Position numbers and translations under genes: made by a program. The notes beneath the pieces are model-generated. The model did no database searches. It worked only from the letters and a program-made list of their open reading frames with translations, and was not told the DNA's origin. A stretch of 55,821 nucleotides of DNA from Rugosibacter sp. (GTDB lineage Bacteria; Pseudomonadota; Gammaproteobacteria; Burkholderiales; Rhodocyclaceae), in contig SCUZ01000057.1 in the NCBI GenBank assembly GCA_004322535.1, positions 1-55,821 on the forward strand, written 5' to 3'. Numbering within the stretch: position 1 is the first letter of the stretch; each line of letters starts with the position of its first letter. This document shows, one piece after another, positions 1 to 9,097 of the stretch.

Positions 1-66
1 AATATCCTTTACAGTCCAAGAGACTTGGCAGAATTTTGAAGCCAGATTCGGATGTTTCAGTTTCAT
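1..66 (-). CDS. Start of a second integron cassette gene (partial)
   Basis: On the - strand an ATG at 66 opens a frame of 22 codons (MKLKHPNLASKFCQVSW...) that runs off the window. A good ribosome binding site, GGAGA, lies 6 bases upstream of the ATG. The ATG is 46 bases after the GTTAGGC end of the attC, as expected for the next cassette in the array. The product is not recognisable from 22 residues. Confidence 0.55.
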   Translation of the reverse strand, partial: MKLKHPNLASKFCQVSWTVKDI

Positions 67-111
67 GTGTGATCTCCATTCATTGCGGTATTTGAAGGCG
101 GTACCGCATAC

Positions 112-210
112 GCCTAACGTTTGAGTTGAGGGGCCGCCGGAGCAGCGAAGCTGCAGAGGGAACCAAACAGCGCAGCTGTTTGGCGGTCCCTCTCGAACGA
201 TGGGTTAGCC
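112..210 (-). other. Integron attC recombination site
   Basis: The 99-bp element is an imperfect palindrome bounded by GCCTAAC (112-118) and GTTAGCC (204-210). Inside these, GTTTGAG..GAGGGGCCGCC on one side pairs with GGCGGTCCCTC..CGAACGA on the other, with unpaired bases as in known attC sites. Two small hairpins, GCAGC-GAA-GCTGC and AAACAGC-GC-AGCTGTTT, fill the variable centre. On the - strand it starts 4 bases after the stop codon of the cassette gene and ends with a perfect GTTRRRY core (GTTAGGC). The folded site was judged by eye. Confidence 0.82.
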
Positions 211-214
211 ACGT

Positions 215-655
215 TCAATGGACAAGCTCCAGAACAAGATTGGCGACAGTTTCTGGTTGGTGCAAATTTTCATAGGCGCGTAAGTCGTGTGAGAGCGCCT
301 CGCTACCAGAGAACTTTTGGTTCTTTGCGTAGATTAGAAAGTCTGCGGAGCGGCCGAGTTGCGACAGCAGTGACAAAAGTCCTACTCCCTCTACGATCAC
401 AGGGCGTGGCTTAGATAGGCGAATGCCAATGATGTGGTTAATTTCTTCCAATCGGTAACTAAACCCTTCGCCATCGAACAGGAAAAGATCCGTCTCGATT
501 AAGGAGACGTTGAAATACCAAGCAAGAAAGCGTCCTAGCGTCGTTTTACCGGAGCCGTCGCGCCCATCGATTGCGACAACCTTCCCCGGTAGGTTTTGGA
601 GAATCGGGGTCAGTGCTTCAACTACCTGTTCATATTCCAGTGGGCGAATCGGCAT
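215..655 (-). CDS. Cassette-encoded P-loop kinase-like protein (146 aa)
   Basis: The protein has a clear Walker A motif, GRDGSGKTT, at about residues 31-39, followed by FLAWYFNVSLIETDLFLF and a later VIVEGVGLL strand. This is the layout of uridine kinase/AAA_18-type small-molecule kinases, so phosphorylation of a small substrate is likely; the substrate is unknown. The frame extends upstream to 715, but I chose the ATG at 655 because it lies 3 bases inside the cassette boundary GTTAGCC. An upstream start would put coding sequence outside the cassette. No Shine-Dalgarno lies within the cassette, so a signal would have to come from the attI side. The stop is 4 bases from the attC. Confidence 0.7.
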   Translation of the reverse strand: MPIRPLEYEQVVEALTPILQNLPGKVVAIDGRDGSGKTTLGRFLAWYFNVSLIETDLFLFDGEGFSYRLEEINHIIGIRLSKPRPVIVEGVGLLSLLSQLGRSADFLIYAKNQKFSGSEALSHDLRAYENLHQPETVANLVLELVH

Positions 656-658
656 AGT

Positions 659-797
659 GGCTAACGTAAAGTAGACACCCGAAAACGAGCCAGAGAAAGC
701 GTCGCCGAGGTGCATAAAACTGGCTGATGTTTGTAATTCATTGAAATCTTTGGGTAGCTATATTCAGTGACACCCTGAAATTATCGACAAATACACG
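659..797 (-). other. attI-like junction region
   Basis: The core GTTAGCC (665 to 659 on the - strand) is the insertion point of the first cassette. The sequence between it and the intI fragment (666-797) shows no attC-like inverted repeat, so by position it is the attI site. It would also be expected to hold the cassette promoter, but no convincing -35/-10 pair was seen. The identification rests on position between intI and the first cassette, not on a recognised attI sequence. Confidence 0.5.
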
Positions 798-908
798 TTG
801 CCTGTTTTTCCAAAATTACTTGATCAAGTGCGTGACAGGCTGCGGGGGAAACATTACAGCATTCGCGCGGAACGCGCTTATGTTGATTGAATCAGACAAT
901 ATATTCTG
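798..908 (+). pseudogene. intI: Remnant of an integron integrase (intI), N-terminus only
   Basis: Reading from TTG at 798 gives LPVFPKLLDQVRDRLRG followed by KHYSIRAERAYVD, then TGA at 888-890, then IRQYIL. This matches the start of the tyrosine-recombinase SAM-like domain of IntI proteins, where the TGA replaces the Trp of a conserved YVDWI segment. Similarity ends near 908, so the catalytic domain with its R-H-R-Y residues and the IntI-specific patch is gone. The usual ATG start may have become TTG. It is divergent from the cassettes, as intI normally is. Confidence 0.82.
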
Positions 909-1030
909 AATAATGCCGCACTGGCCGACTGGTGTTCTGGTTGTGCGCAGCCCTCTGCCCGTCGTAGTGGTCTTGACGATCCGTCGCTTTTTTCGCCGTA
1001 TTACCAGCACCGACTTTCTGATCCTTCGCG
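909..1030. other. Intergenic DNA between intI remnant and smr
   Basis: No gene is supported here. The open frames across it are shadows or chance. It contains one copy of the dispersed 25-bp repeat (994-1018), which ends 12 bases before the stop codon of the smr gene on the other strand. Confidence 0.6.
994..1018 (+). repeat. Dispersed 25-bp repeat, copy A
   Basis: It matches the perfect copy at 14285 at 22 of 25 positions and is preceded by a run of T. It lies just beyond the 3' end of smr, close to the point where similarity of the intI fragment to integrases stops. Confidence 0.65.
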
Positions 1031-1639
1031 CTATCCTCGTGCCGCTTGCAGCAACACGATCACCGCACCGGCGCCGCCATCGCTCGGGCGCGCCTGGCAA
1101 AAGGCAAGGACTTCGCGGCGCCGGCTGAGCCAGCCCAGCACCAGGTGTTTCAGCACCGGCTCGCGGCCGGGCGAGTGTTGGCCCTTGCCATGCACGATGC
1201 GGATGCAGCGTTGTGCGCCGGCTTGGCATTCGGCGAGAAAAACGGCGAGGGCGGCGCGTGCCTCGTCGCGGGTGTGGCCGTGCAGATCGAGCGAGGCTTG
1301 CACCACCCAGCGGCCGCGCCGCAGGTCGCGCAGCATGCGCAGCGAGATGCCATCACGCCGCCAGGCGGCTTCATCACCTCCTTCGAGAAACAGATCAGAA
1401 AGTAGCGGACCATGCAGCGATTCATCGAGCGCCGCGGCTTCGTCCAGCTCGCGCTGATGTGGAATCGCAGGCGGCGGAGGCGGTTCGTGGTAAACACGAT
1501 CCGATACCAAAGGTTCAGCATCGGCAACGGCAATGCGGAATAGCGCTTTTTCTTCAGCAGTGAGCGCGGAGCGTTGTTTCGGTTTTTTACTTGCGGCACC
1601 GGGGGCAAGATGCCGCTTGCCGCCACGCCCGCCGCTCAT
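1031..1639 (-). CDS. Smr-domain (MutS2 C-terminal-like) nuclease protein
   Basis: The C-terminal half carries the Smr signature: LDLHGH at about residues 117-122 and HGKGQHSPG at about 149-157, the motifs that form the nicking-endonuclease active site in SmrA/SmrB proteins. The first 60 residues are basic and proline-rich (EPPPPPAIP), as in the YfcN/SmrB type. Family members cut branched DNA, and SmrB cuts mRNA at collided ribosomes; which applies here is unknown. It starts 3 bases after the trxB stop on the same strand, so the two form an operon. The 202-residue length is normal for the family. Confidence 0.88.
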   Translation of the reverse strand: MSGGRGGKRHLAPGAASKKPKQRSALTAEEKALFRIAVADAEPLVSDRVYHEPPPPPAIPHQRELDEAAALDESLHGPLLSDLFLEGGDEAAWRRDGISLRMLRDLRRGRWVVQASLDLHGHTRDEARAALAVFLAECQAGAQRCIRIVHGKGQHSPGREPVLKHLVLGWLSRRREVLAFCQARPSDGGAGAVIVLLQAARG

Positions 1640-1642
1640 GCC

Positions 1643-2626
<984 letters not shown>

Positions 2627-2717
2627 TTATATAAGACATATAAGACGCGCTTGCGGCATAATCGATTGTCGATTTTCAAAATGCGGTTCTCCCCAAACAA
2701 TTTAATTCCATCACACC

Positions 2718-4802
2718 ATGAATCCTTTGCTTGATTTCACCGGCTTGCCCCGTTTTGACACCATTACGCCGGAACACGTCGCCCCCGCTGTCCATCAGTT
2801 GCTGGAAGAAAACCGTGCGCTGATTACACGCCTGATCGCACCCAGTACGCCCGCCACCTGGGCTGATTTTGTACAGCCTGTGCTGGATGCGGGTGAACGT
2901 CTATCGCGCGCATGGGGCATTGTCGGCCACCTGCATTCAGTCAATGACATTCCGCCCTGGCGCGAAGCCTACAACGCGCTGCTGCCCGAGGTTTCCAGCT
3001 TTTATGCTGACCTGGGCCAGAATCTGGTGCTGTATTCGAAGTACAAGGCGCTGGCGGAAAGTGCGGCATTTGGCTCACTCACTGCAGCACGCAAAAAAAT
3101 TATCGACAATGAGTTGCGCGACTTTCGGTTGTCTGGCGCAGAATTGCCGGAAGACAAGAAGCCCCGCTTCAAGGCCATCCAGGAAGAGCTCTCGGCACTC
3201 GCCGCCAAGTTTTCCGAAAATGTGCTCGATGCCACCAATGCGCATGCTGAATGGATTACCGGTGCAGCAGATCTCGCCGGTCTGCCGGACGATGCCATCG
3301 CGGCGGCGCGTGCAGCGGCGGAGAAAGAAGGCAAGCCGGGCTGGAAGTTCACGCTGCATGCGCCCTCGTATATGCCCGTGATGCAATATGCCGACAACCG
3401 CGATTTGCGTGCGCGGATGTATCGCGCCTCGGCCACGCGTGCGGCGGAATTCGGCCCGACCAAATGGGATAACGGCCCGCTGATCGATCAAATTCTCGCG
3501 CTGCGCAACGAAGAAGCAAAGCTGTTGGGCTACGCCAATTTTGCCGAAGTATCGCTGGCCACAAAGATGGCTGAAAACCCCGCGCAAGTCATCGCTTTTT
3601 TGCGTGATCTGGCCCACAAGGCGCGTCCTTTCGCCGAGCGCGATTTGGCTGAACTACGCGCTTTTGCACAAGCAGAATGCGGTCTTGCCACGCTGGAAAG
3701 CTGGGATATGGCCTGGGTTTCTGAAAAACTGCGCCAGTCGCGCTACAGTTTTTCTGACGACGAGGTAAAGCAGTATTTTCCTGAACACAAGGTGCTGGCT
3801 GGTTTATTCCGTGTCGTTGAATCGCTCTATAACGTGCAACTGTTGCCGGACACCGCGCCGGTATGGCACCCGACGGTGCATTTTTTCCGTATCGAACGTG
3901 CGGGGCAGTTGGTTGGTCAGTTTTACGTTGATCTGTATGCCCGTGAAACCAAGCGTGGCGGCGCCTGGATGGATGAAGTGATCACGCGTCGCCGCATCGC
4001 CAGCGCCGACTTTTCGAGCGCTGGCTCTACTGAAATTCAAACCCCAGTCGCCTATCTGAATTGCAATTTCCCGGCGCCTCTCGGCGAGGGTGAACAACAG
4101 CGCCCCGCCACATTCACCCACGATGATGTCATCACGTTGTTCCACGAGTGCGGTCATGGCTTGCATCACCTGCTCACGCAAGTGGATGAACTGCCGATTT
4201 CCGGTATTCGGGGCGTGGAATGGGATGCGGTTGAGTTGCCCAGCCAGTTCATGGAAAACTTCTGCTGGGAGTGGGATGTGCTCAGCGGCATGACCGCGCA
4301 CGTGGATACCGGTGCGAGGCTGCCCCGTGCGCTGTATGACAAGATGCTCGCCGCGAAGAACTTTCAGAGCGGCATGCAGATGTTGCGCCAGATCGAACTC
4401 AGCCTGTTCGATTTTCAGCTGCACTACGACTATCAGCCGGGCAGCACACGAACGGTACGGCAATTGCTTGATGACGTGCGCCGTGAAGTGGCGGTGATTG
4501 TGCCGCCGGAATGGAATCGCTTTCCTAACAGCTTTTCGCACATTTTCGGTGGTGGTTATGCGGCGGGATACTACAGCTACAAATGGGCTGAAGTGCTTTC
4601 CGCCGATGCGTATTCCGCTTTTGAAGAAGCCTGCCAAAAAACCGGCAGCACCTTGGATGCAGAAACAGGCGAGCGTTTCTGGCGCGAGATTCTGGCCGTT
4701 GGCGGCGCACGACCAGCGCTTGAATCCTTCACCGCTTTTCGTGGTCGTGCGCCGCAACCGGATGCGCTACTCAGGCATAACGGCATGACCATGGCATCCT
4801 GA
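2718..4802 (+). CDS. prlC: Oligopeptidase A (M3 metallopeptidase)
   Basis: A cytoplasmic zinc endopeptidase that degrades short peptides, including cleaved signal peptides. The zinc motif HECGH (HExxH) is at about residues 475-479 in the context LFHECGHGLHHLL, with the downstream glutamate region GVEWDAVELPSQFMENF. It is 694 residues, slightly longer than E. coli PrlC (680). Part of the excess falls around residues 424-436, where RRRIASADFSSAGSTE precedes the conserved QTPVAYL. That segment is encoded by a copy of the dispersed 25-bp repeat (3990-4014), so an in-frame insertion in a surface loop is likely. Transcription is divergent from trxB. Confidence 0.95.
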   Translation: MNPLLDFTGLPRFDTITPEHVAPAVHQLLEENRALITRLIAPSTPATWADFVQPVLDAGERLSRAWGIVGHLHSVNDIPPWREAYNALLPEVSSFYADLGQNLVLYSKYKALAESAAFGSLTAARKKIIDNELRDFRLSGAELPEDKKPRFKAIQEELSALAAKFSENVLDATNAHAEWITGAADLAGLPDDAIAAARAAAEKEGKPGWKFTLHAPSYMPVMQYADNRDLRARMYRASATRAAEFGPTKWDNGPLIDQILALRNEEAKLLGYANFAEVSLATKMAENPAQVIAFLRDLAHKARPFAERDLAELRAFAQAECGLATLESWDMAWVSEKLRQSRYSFSDDEVKQYFPEHKVLAGLFRVVESLYNVQLLPDTAPVWHPTVHFFRIERAGQLVGQFYVDLYARETKRGGAWMDEVITRRRIASADFSSAGSTEIQTPVAYLNCNFPAPLGEGEQQRPATFTHDDVITLFHECGHGLHHLLTQVDELPISGIRGVEWDAVELPSQFMENFCWEWDVLSGMTAHVDTGARLPRALYDKMLAAKNFQSGMQMLRQIELSLFDFQLHYDYQPGSTRTVRQLLDDVRREVAVIVPPEWNRFPNSFSHIFGGGYAAGYYSYKWAEVLSADAYSAFEEACQKTGSTLDAETGERFWREILAVGGARPALESFTAFRGRAPQPDALLRHNGMTMAS
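3990..4014 (+). repeat. Dispersed 25-bp repeat, copy F, inside prlC
   Basis: It matches the copy at 14285 at 23 of 25 positions, in the same orientation. It is read in frame as RRIASADF in a loop of PrlC just before the active-site domain. Confidence 0.6.
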
Positions 4803-4852
4803 CCATCGACAAATCACCAGCAATGTCGCTCGATGTGATAGCGACAAGGCAG

Positions 4853-6079
4853 TCATGCAGCAAGACCCACCACGCCCAGCGTAGCAAGGGTTGCAATTTC
4901 CTCTAGGGTGTATCCACATTCGGCGAGCAAAGCAGCAGTGTGTTCCCCGATGCGCGGTGGCGGCGGCATCTGCGCCACGGAGCACATTCCCTGCGCGAGC
5001 TGTGCCGGGAAAGGAATCAACGGCAGGCCGGGCATTTCAGGATGCGCCTGAAAGCGGGTCGCCAATACAGGGTCGGCCATCGCCTGCGGCACCGTATTTA
5101 CCGGCCCGCACGGAATGTCGGCAGCTTCAAATCGCTTGACCCAATCGGCTGCGGGTCGGGTGGCAAAAATTTCTTCCAGCACCAGCAAAAGCTCATGTCG
5201 ATTTTCAATCCGTGCCGAGTTTTTTGCAAACCGCCGATCCTCTATCCACTGGGGCCGATCGATGATCTGGCAGAACCGGCGAAAGGCCGATTCATTAACA
5301 ATGGAGACACTGAAATAATCCCCATCGCTACCTTGAAAATGTCGGCTGGGCACGGCAATCGGCAGGTTTACTTCGCGCACTGGCGCACGGCCTTCGATGA
5401 CAAATTCGCCCACCTTGGATGCCATAAAATTGAACATGGTATCGATTAACGACAACTCAACCCGCTGGCCATGCCCGGTTTGCCGCCAGTGCATTATCGC
5501 GGCCAGCATGCCCACGGCACCACACATGCCGGAAGCGACATCAACGATAGGCAAGCCGATGCGTATGGGCGGGTCGCTTTCTTCACCGCTGGCAAAAAAT
5601 CCCCCGGCGAGGCCTTGAATCACGCTATCAACGGCGGGCTTCAAGCGCGCAGGGCCGTCTTCGCCAAAAGCGGAGACAACGTAATAAATGATTTCGGGGT
5701 TAATGCGCTGCACGTCTTCATAGCGCAAACCGTAGCGCTCGGTGAAATCCGGACGAAAGTTATGCACCAGCACCTGCGCCTGGCGCATGAGCCGCTCGAG
5801 TACCGCCTTGCCTTCAGGTTTGCGTAAATCCAGGGCAATGGATTCTTTGCCACGATTACATGCCATGAAGGTCACGCTCGATTCGTTATAAAAAGGCGGG
5901 CCAAAGTGCCGCCCATCTTCACCCGCGAGCGCTTCTACCTTGATCACGCGCGCACCTAAATCAGCTAATACCATGGCGCTATAGGGCCCTGCGATCAGGC
6001 GCGATAAATCCAGCACGGTGATGCCACTCAGCACCCCGTCAAGTACGCCTGATTTTGTCTCTGTATCCTTGATCAACAC
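4853..6079 (-). CDS. Class III CoA-transferase (CaiB/BaiF family)
   Basis: A 408-residue enzyme that moves CoA between organic acids. The family N-terminus SGITVLDLSRLIAGPYSAMVLADLGA and KVE, the CNRGKESIALDLRKPEG region and the PAVDSVIQGLAGG segment carrying the likely catalytic Asp (about 154) are all present. The substrate cannot be told. The start is GTG at 6079, directly after the TGA of the MFS gene (TGAGTG), so the two are translationally coupled and the transporter may import the acid that this enzyme activates. It converges with prlC across a 50-base gap holding a TGTCGCT/AGCGACA hairpin at 4824-4846. Confidence 0.9.
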   Translation of the reverse strand: MLIKDTETKSGVLDGVLSGITVLDLSRLIAGPYSAMVLADLGARVIKVEALAGEDGRHFGPPFYNESSVTFMACNRGKESIALDLRKPEGKAVLERLMRQAQVLVHNFRPDFTERYGLRYEDVQRINPEIIYYVVSAFGEDGPARLKPAVDSVIQGLAGGFFASGEESDPPIRIGLPIVDVASGMCGAVGMLAAIMHWRQTGHGQRVELSLIDTMFNFMASKVGEFVIEGRAPVREVNLPIAVPSRHFQGSDGDYFSVSIVNESAFRRFCQIIDRPQWIEDRRFAKNSARIENRHELLLVLEEIFATRPAADWVKRFEAADIPCGPVNTVPQAMADPVLATRFQAHPEMPGLPLIPFPAQLAQGMCSVAQMPPPPRIGEHTAALLAECGYTLEEIATLATLGVVGLAA

Positions 6080-7333
6080 TCACCCCGCTGTTTTATTATT
6101 TTGCGCTATCGTGACCGGCATTAAAGCCACCCAGGATTTACTCACCATGAACCAGATGATGCTCGCCACCTGCAAAACCAGCAAACCGCCCCACGCGATC
6201 TGGAGCGCTTCTGCACGCGCAAATCCGTGGGCCTGCGCCAGATCGACCACGCCGCCAAAACCCCACTGCAAGCCAAAACCGCCAAGAAATACGGTCAAGT
6301 TAAGACAGGTGTTTGCGCGGCCTGAAAGCTGCGCCGGGTAGTAGCTGGCATGCGCGGCATAAATCAAATTGAAACTGGCACAGAAAAACCCGAAGAGCAC
6401 CCACATCAGATGACTCTCCCCCACGCCCAGGATCAGCAACAAAGAAACCCCTAATGCGGCCGAAGCGCCCCAGGAAAAAAGCCCTTCAATGGTTAAACCG
6501 CGACGGATCAGCGAGGCTATCTGGGTCGCCAGCAAAAAATAGCCTATCGTTAATGTGAGGCTTAGCAGCAGCATGTGAAATGAAGAATTTTGCTGAGAGT
6601 AAGCATTAACACCCAACAGCCAGGGCATGGCCCACAAGCCCTGGATGGAAACAAAGCCGCCAATGAGAAAACCCGTTTGCGGTGCAAATCTCCAGAAAGC
6701 ACGAGAACCGAATATGCCGCCAATACCGCGGATAAGATCAGCCAACGGTACCGTTTGTGCAGGCTGATCTTGCTCCGGGGTTTTGCGTATGGCATACGCT
6801 GCGATTAATGTCAGCGCCGCCAAACACAGAAAGATATTGCGCCAGCCGGCATAAGGCAACAACAAGTTAAACGGTGCACTCGCGGTGATGCCACCCATGC
6901 CGCCAGCTACCATGATGGATGAATTCAGCGAAGCCTGGCGTGTCGCTGAAAATGATTGCGAAAAGGCCTTGAACGAGGCCATCAAGCACGCCGAAACACC
7001 CAGACCAATCAACCCGCGCGCCAAGGCAAGCTGGGTGAGCGTGTGGCCCAATCCAAAGCCGACGCATCCTATGGCCGCCAGCACCAGCAAGGCTGATTCA
7101 ACTCGTCGTGGACCCCAGCGGTCGAGTGCGATGCCCAGTGGCAGTTGCGCCAGCGCAAAGCCAATTAGATACGCACTGGTGAGAAACCCCAGATCCGCCG
7201 CACCCAGCCCAAGCTCATGGGTTAAATCAGGCGCAATGACGGCATTCACATTGCGTAGCAGATAAGACAGAAAATAGCCGAAGGCGTAAGGCAGAAGAAT
7301 CGGCAAAATGTATGCAGCGTTTTTTTTGTTCAT
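6080..7333 (-). CDS. Major facilitator superfamily transporter
   Basis: A 417-residue inner-membrane carrier with about 12 hydrophobic segments. The MFS loop motif between helices 2 and 3 appears as LGIALDRWGPRRVE near residues 66-79. The N-terminus ILPILLPYAFGYFLSYLLRNVNAVIAPDL resembles organic-acid/nitrate-type MFS carriers. It is the first gene of a two-gene unit with the CoA-transferase, suggesting uptake of a carboxylic acid; this is inference. The 125-base gap to trxC holds the divergent promoters. Confidence 0.87.
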   Translation of the reverse strand: MNKKNAAYILPILLPYAFGYFLSYLLRNVNAVIAPDLTHELGLGAADLGFLTSAYLIGFALAQLPLGIALDRWGPRRVESALLVLAAIGCVGFGLGHTLTQLALARGLIGLGVSACLMASFKAFSQSFSATRQASLNSSIMVAGGMGGITASAPFNLLLPYAGWRNIFLCLAALTLIAAYAIRKTPEQDQPAQTVPLADLIRGIGGIFGSRAFWRFAPQTGFLIGGFVSIQGLWAMPWLLGVNAYSQQNSSFHMLLLSLTLTIGYFLLATQIASLIRRGLTIEGLFSWGASAALGVSLLLILGVGESHLMWVLFGFFCASFNLIYAAHASYYPAQLSGRANTCLNLTVFLGGFGLQWGFGGVVDLAQAHGFARAEALQIAWGGLLVLQVASIIWFMVSKSWVALMPVTIAQNNKTAG

Positions 7334-7458
7334 GCGCAGTAACTGCTGTGATGGTAATGATTACGGCTGCACCGCGCTATAAAGATGTCGGATAAGCTTG
7401 ATTTCATCTGGATAGAACACATGTAATAGCTCTTATCATACAACCCGCGGAGTCCTTC

Positions 7459-7902
7459 ATGACTGCCTCTCGCCTTGTTGCCTGCCCACACTGTCACACG
7501 CTGAACCGCCTGCCTGCTGAACGCATCAGCGCAGGAGATACGAGTGGTGTCTGTGGCAAATGTAAACGCCCGCTGTTTGCGGGCACGCCCGTCACGCTGG
7601 ATGCAGCCAGCTTCGCTGCCCATGCAGAACGCAGTGACTTGCCCCTGCTGGTCGACTTTTGGGCGCCGTGGTGTGGGCCGTGTCGCACCATGGCACCGGC
7701 ATTTGCCACTGCTGCACACAAGCTGGAGCCAGAAATACGGTTAGGCAAAGTGGATACCGAAGCGCAACAAAATCTGGCGGCGGGATTCGGTATTCGCAGC
7801 ATTCCCACCCTGATTCTCTTCAAACAGGGCCGTGAAGCAGCACGACAAGCTGGCGCGATGACGGCGGATGCGATTGAACATTGGGTACGTACGCACGTTT
7901 AA
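7459..7902 (+). CDS. trxC: Thioredoxin 2 with N-terminal zinc finger
   Basis: A 147-residue thioredoxin of the TrxC type. Four cysteines in two CxxC pairs (C9/C12 and C32/C35) form the zinc-binding N-terminal domain, followed by a thioredoxin fold with WCGPC at residues 71-75 and the cis-proline segment RSIPTLILF. TrxC reduces protein disulfides and is typically linked to oxidative stress. A GGAG ribosome site precedes the ATG. It converges with the MBL gene at 8004, with dispersed repeat copy B between them. Confidence 0.94.
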   Translation: MTASRLVACPHCHTLNRLPAERISAGDTSGVCGKCKRPLFAGTPVTLDAASFAAHAERSDLPLLVDFWAPWCGPCRTMAPAFATAAHKLEPEIRLGKVDTEAQQNLAAGFGIRSIPTLILFKQGREAARQAGAMTADAIEHWVRTHV

Positions 7903-7954
7903 GAGTTGAAAACTGCCGTCCCTGTCTGAAGCTGCCAGCCTAGCCAACGTTTTT

Positions 7955-7979
7955 TACCGTGTCACCAGCAACGACTTTT
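7955..7979 (+). repeat. Dispersed 25-bp repeat, copy B
   Basis: It matches the copy at 14285 at about 21 of 25 positions and is preceded by a T run. It lies between the convergent ends of trxC and the MBL-fold gene. Confidence 0.6.
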
Positions 7980-8003
7980 CAGGCTTGAAAGAGTTTCACG
8001 GTT

Positions 8004-8738
8004 TTAATTGGCTTGCGCGAGAGATCTAGCCAGGGCACGCAAGAGTGATGCGCCATCGCCTTGCCAGGCGCTGCCGTGCATGCAGGCAAGCGTTTGCGGC
8101 TGCGCTGCGGCAAGCCGGCCGAGGATTTCCGAGCTATTTGGCGCATGGGAAAAATAATCCATCGCGCGACGAAAGGCTTCGCTAGGCGCGAGGATATCGC
8201 TTTCAATGACGGCGGCTTCACCTTTGCCAGGCTGGGTAAATAGATCGCCACACAGCAGAGTGCGCGTTTTTTCTTCCAGCAGATAGCCGCATTCCCAGCC
8301 GTGGGGCAAATGCGGCGCATTAAACCAGCGCACGCTATGCTGCCCTAGCAACAGCAATTCACCATCGGCCAGCGGACGGGCGGGCCGATCGGCCATATCA
8401 TCGATGGAAGTCATGGCAGCAATCTGGCTACACACGGGAGAAGCCTGTGGTGCGACAGCCAGCCATTCGTTCAATGCGCCGCATTCATCGCCTTCGACAT
8501 GAGAAAAGCCGATGTAACGCAACTGGTGTAGAGGCAGAATGCTGGCGACGGCTTCTTGCACTAAGGAAAACATCTTGCGATGTCCCGTGTGGAACAGCAT
8601 GGGTTCGTCATCCACAATAAGATATTGGTTGTACGAAAAATCGCCCCCGTCGGGAAAAGCCACCGGGGTGTTGATGCGATAAATCCCCTCGGCAATTTCG
8701 TGCACATTCGTGCCGGATGTTGTGTCGGAAATGGTCAT
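8004..8738 (-). CDS. MBL-fold metalloprotein of the flavodiiron (ODP) type
   Basis: A 244-residue metallo-beta-lactamase-fold protein. The metal motif is H80-x-E82-x-D84 (FSHVEGDECG), the pattern of flavodiiron proteins rather than the HxHxDH of hydrolases, followed by APHLPHGWECG and LLCGDLF, which supply further ligands. Stand-alone proteins of this type bind a di-iron centre and may reduce O2 or NO; the function here is unknown. It is the last gene of the aromatic cluster, 23 bases after the ferredoxin gene, and could protect or serve the oxygenases. Confidence 0.75.
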   Translation of the reverse strand: MTISDTTSGTNVHEIAEGIYRINTPVAFPDGGDFSYNQYLIVDDEPMLFHTGHRKMFSLVQEAVASILPLHQLRYIGFSHVEGDECGALNEWLAVAPQASPVCSQIAAMTSIDDMADRPARPLADGELLLLGQHSVRWFNAPHLPHGWECGYLLEEKTRTLLCGDLFTQPGKGEAAVIESDILAPSEAFRRAMDYFSHAPNSSEILGRLAAAQPQTLACMHGSAWQGDGASLLRALARSLAQAN

Positions 8739-8761
8739 GAGTTTTTTTGTTATCGTGATTT

Positions 8762-9073
8762 TTAACCGTAATTTACAAATACATCGTCATTCTGTACCTC
8801 AACCTTGAAGCATTCAAGGGGAATCGTACACGGCGCATCGACTGGTTCGCCGGTACGAAAATTGAATGATCCCCCATGAAAAGGGCACTCGATAACATCC
8901 CCGTTGAGCTCTCCCTCGCTCAACGAAGCGATGCCGTGCGTACAGTAGTCAGACGTAGCAAAAAACTCATCGCCAATACGGTAAATTGTTATCGGCGTCC
9001 TATCGTCAATCATGACGCGGCGCATGCCTCCACTAGGGATCTCGTCACGTTGACATACTTTGATAAAGCTCAT
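8762..9073 (-). CDS. Rieske [2Fe-2S] ferredoxin, CarAc-like
   Basis: A 103-residue soluble Rieske ferredoxin. Cluster ligands are C44, H46, C63 and H66 (CTHG...ECPFHGG). The stretch CTHGIASLSEG and the GDVIECPFHGG that follows are very close to what I recall of CarAc, the electron carrier of carbazole 1,9a-dioxygenase. It should pass electrons to the CarAa-like oxygenase at 9918. No ferredoxin reductase (CarAd-like) gene is seen in the window, so a housekeeping reductase would be needed. Confidence 0.85.
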   Translation of the reverse strand: MSFIKVCQRDEIPSGGMRRVMIDDRTPITIYRIGDEFFATSDYCTHGIASLSEGELNGDVIECPFHGGSFNFRTGEPVDAPCTIPLECFKVEVQNDDVFVNYG

Positions 9074-9097
9074 GATGAAACATTTCTCCGTATCGAT

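Larger units (their letters stand above)
1..908 (-). mobile_element. Integron remnant: decayed intI, attI-like junction, two cassettes
   Basis: A fragment of an integron integrase gene reads on the + strand, and cassettes read away from it on the - strand, which is the normal integron layout. The first cassette is bounded by GTTAGCC (665 to 659) and an attC ending in GTTAGGC (118 to 112). A second cassette gene begins 46 bases further on and leaves the window. The integrase has lost about nine tenths of its length, so this array can only move if an integrase acts in trans. The left end of the array is outside the window. Confidence 0.8.

Noticed and set aside
913-1128. Open frame after the intI fragment as a possible continuation of the integrase
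   Set aside because: The translation shows none of the integrase motifs. It runs through a dispersed repeat copy and the antisense of smr.
4824-4846. TGTCGCT/AGCGACA hairpin between prlC and the CoA-transferase gene
   Set aside because: Only 7 bp of stem and no T tract on either strand, too weak to call a terminator.
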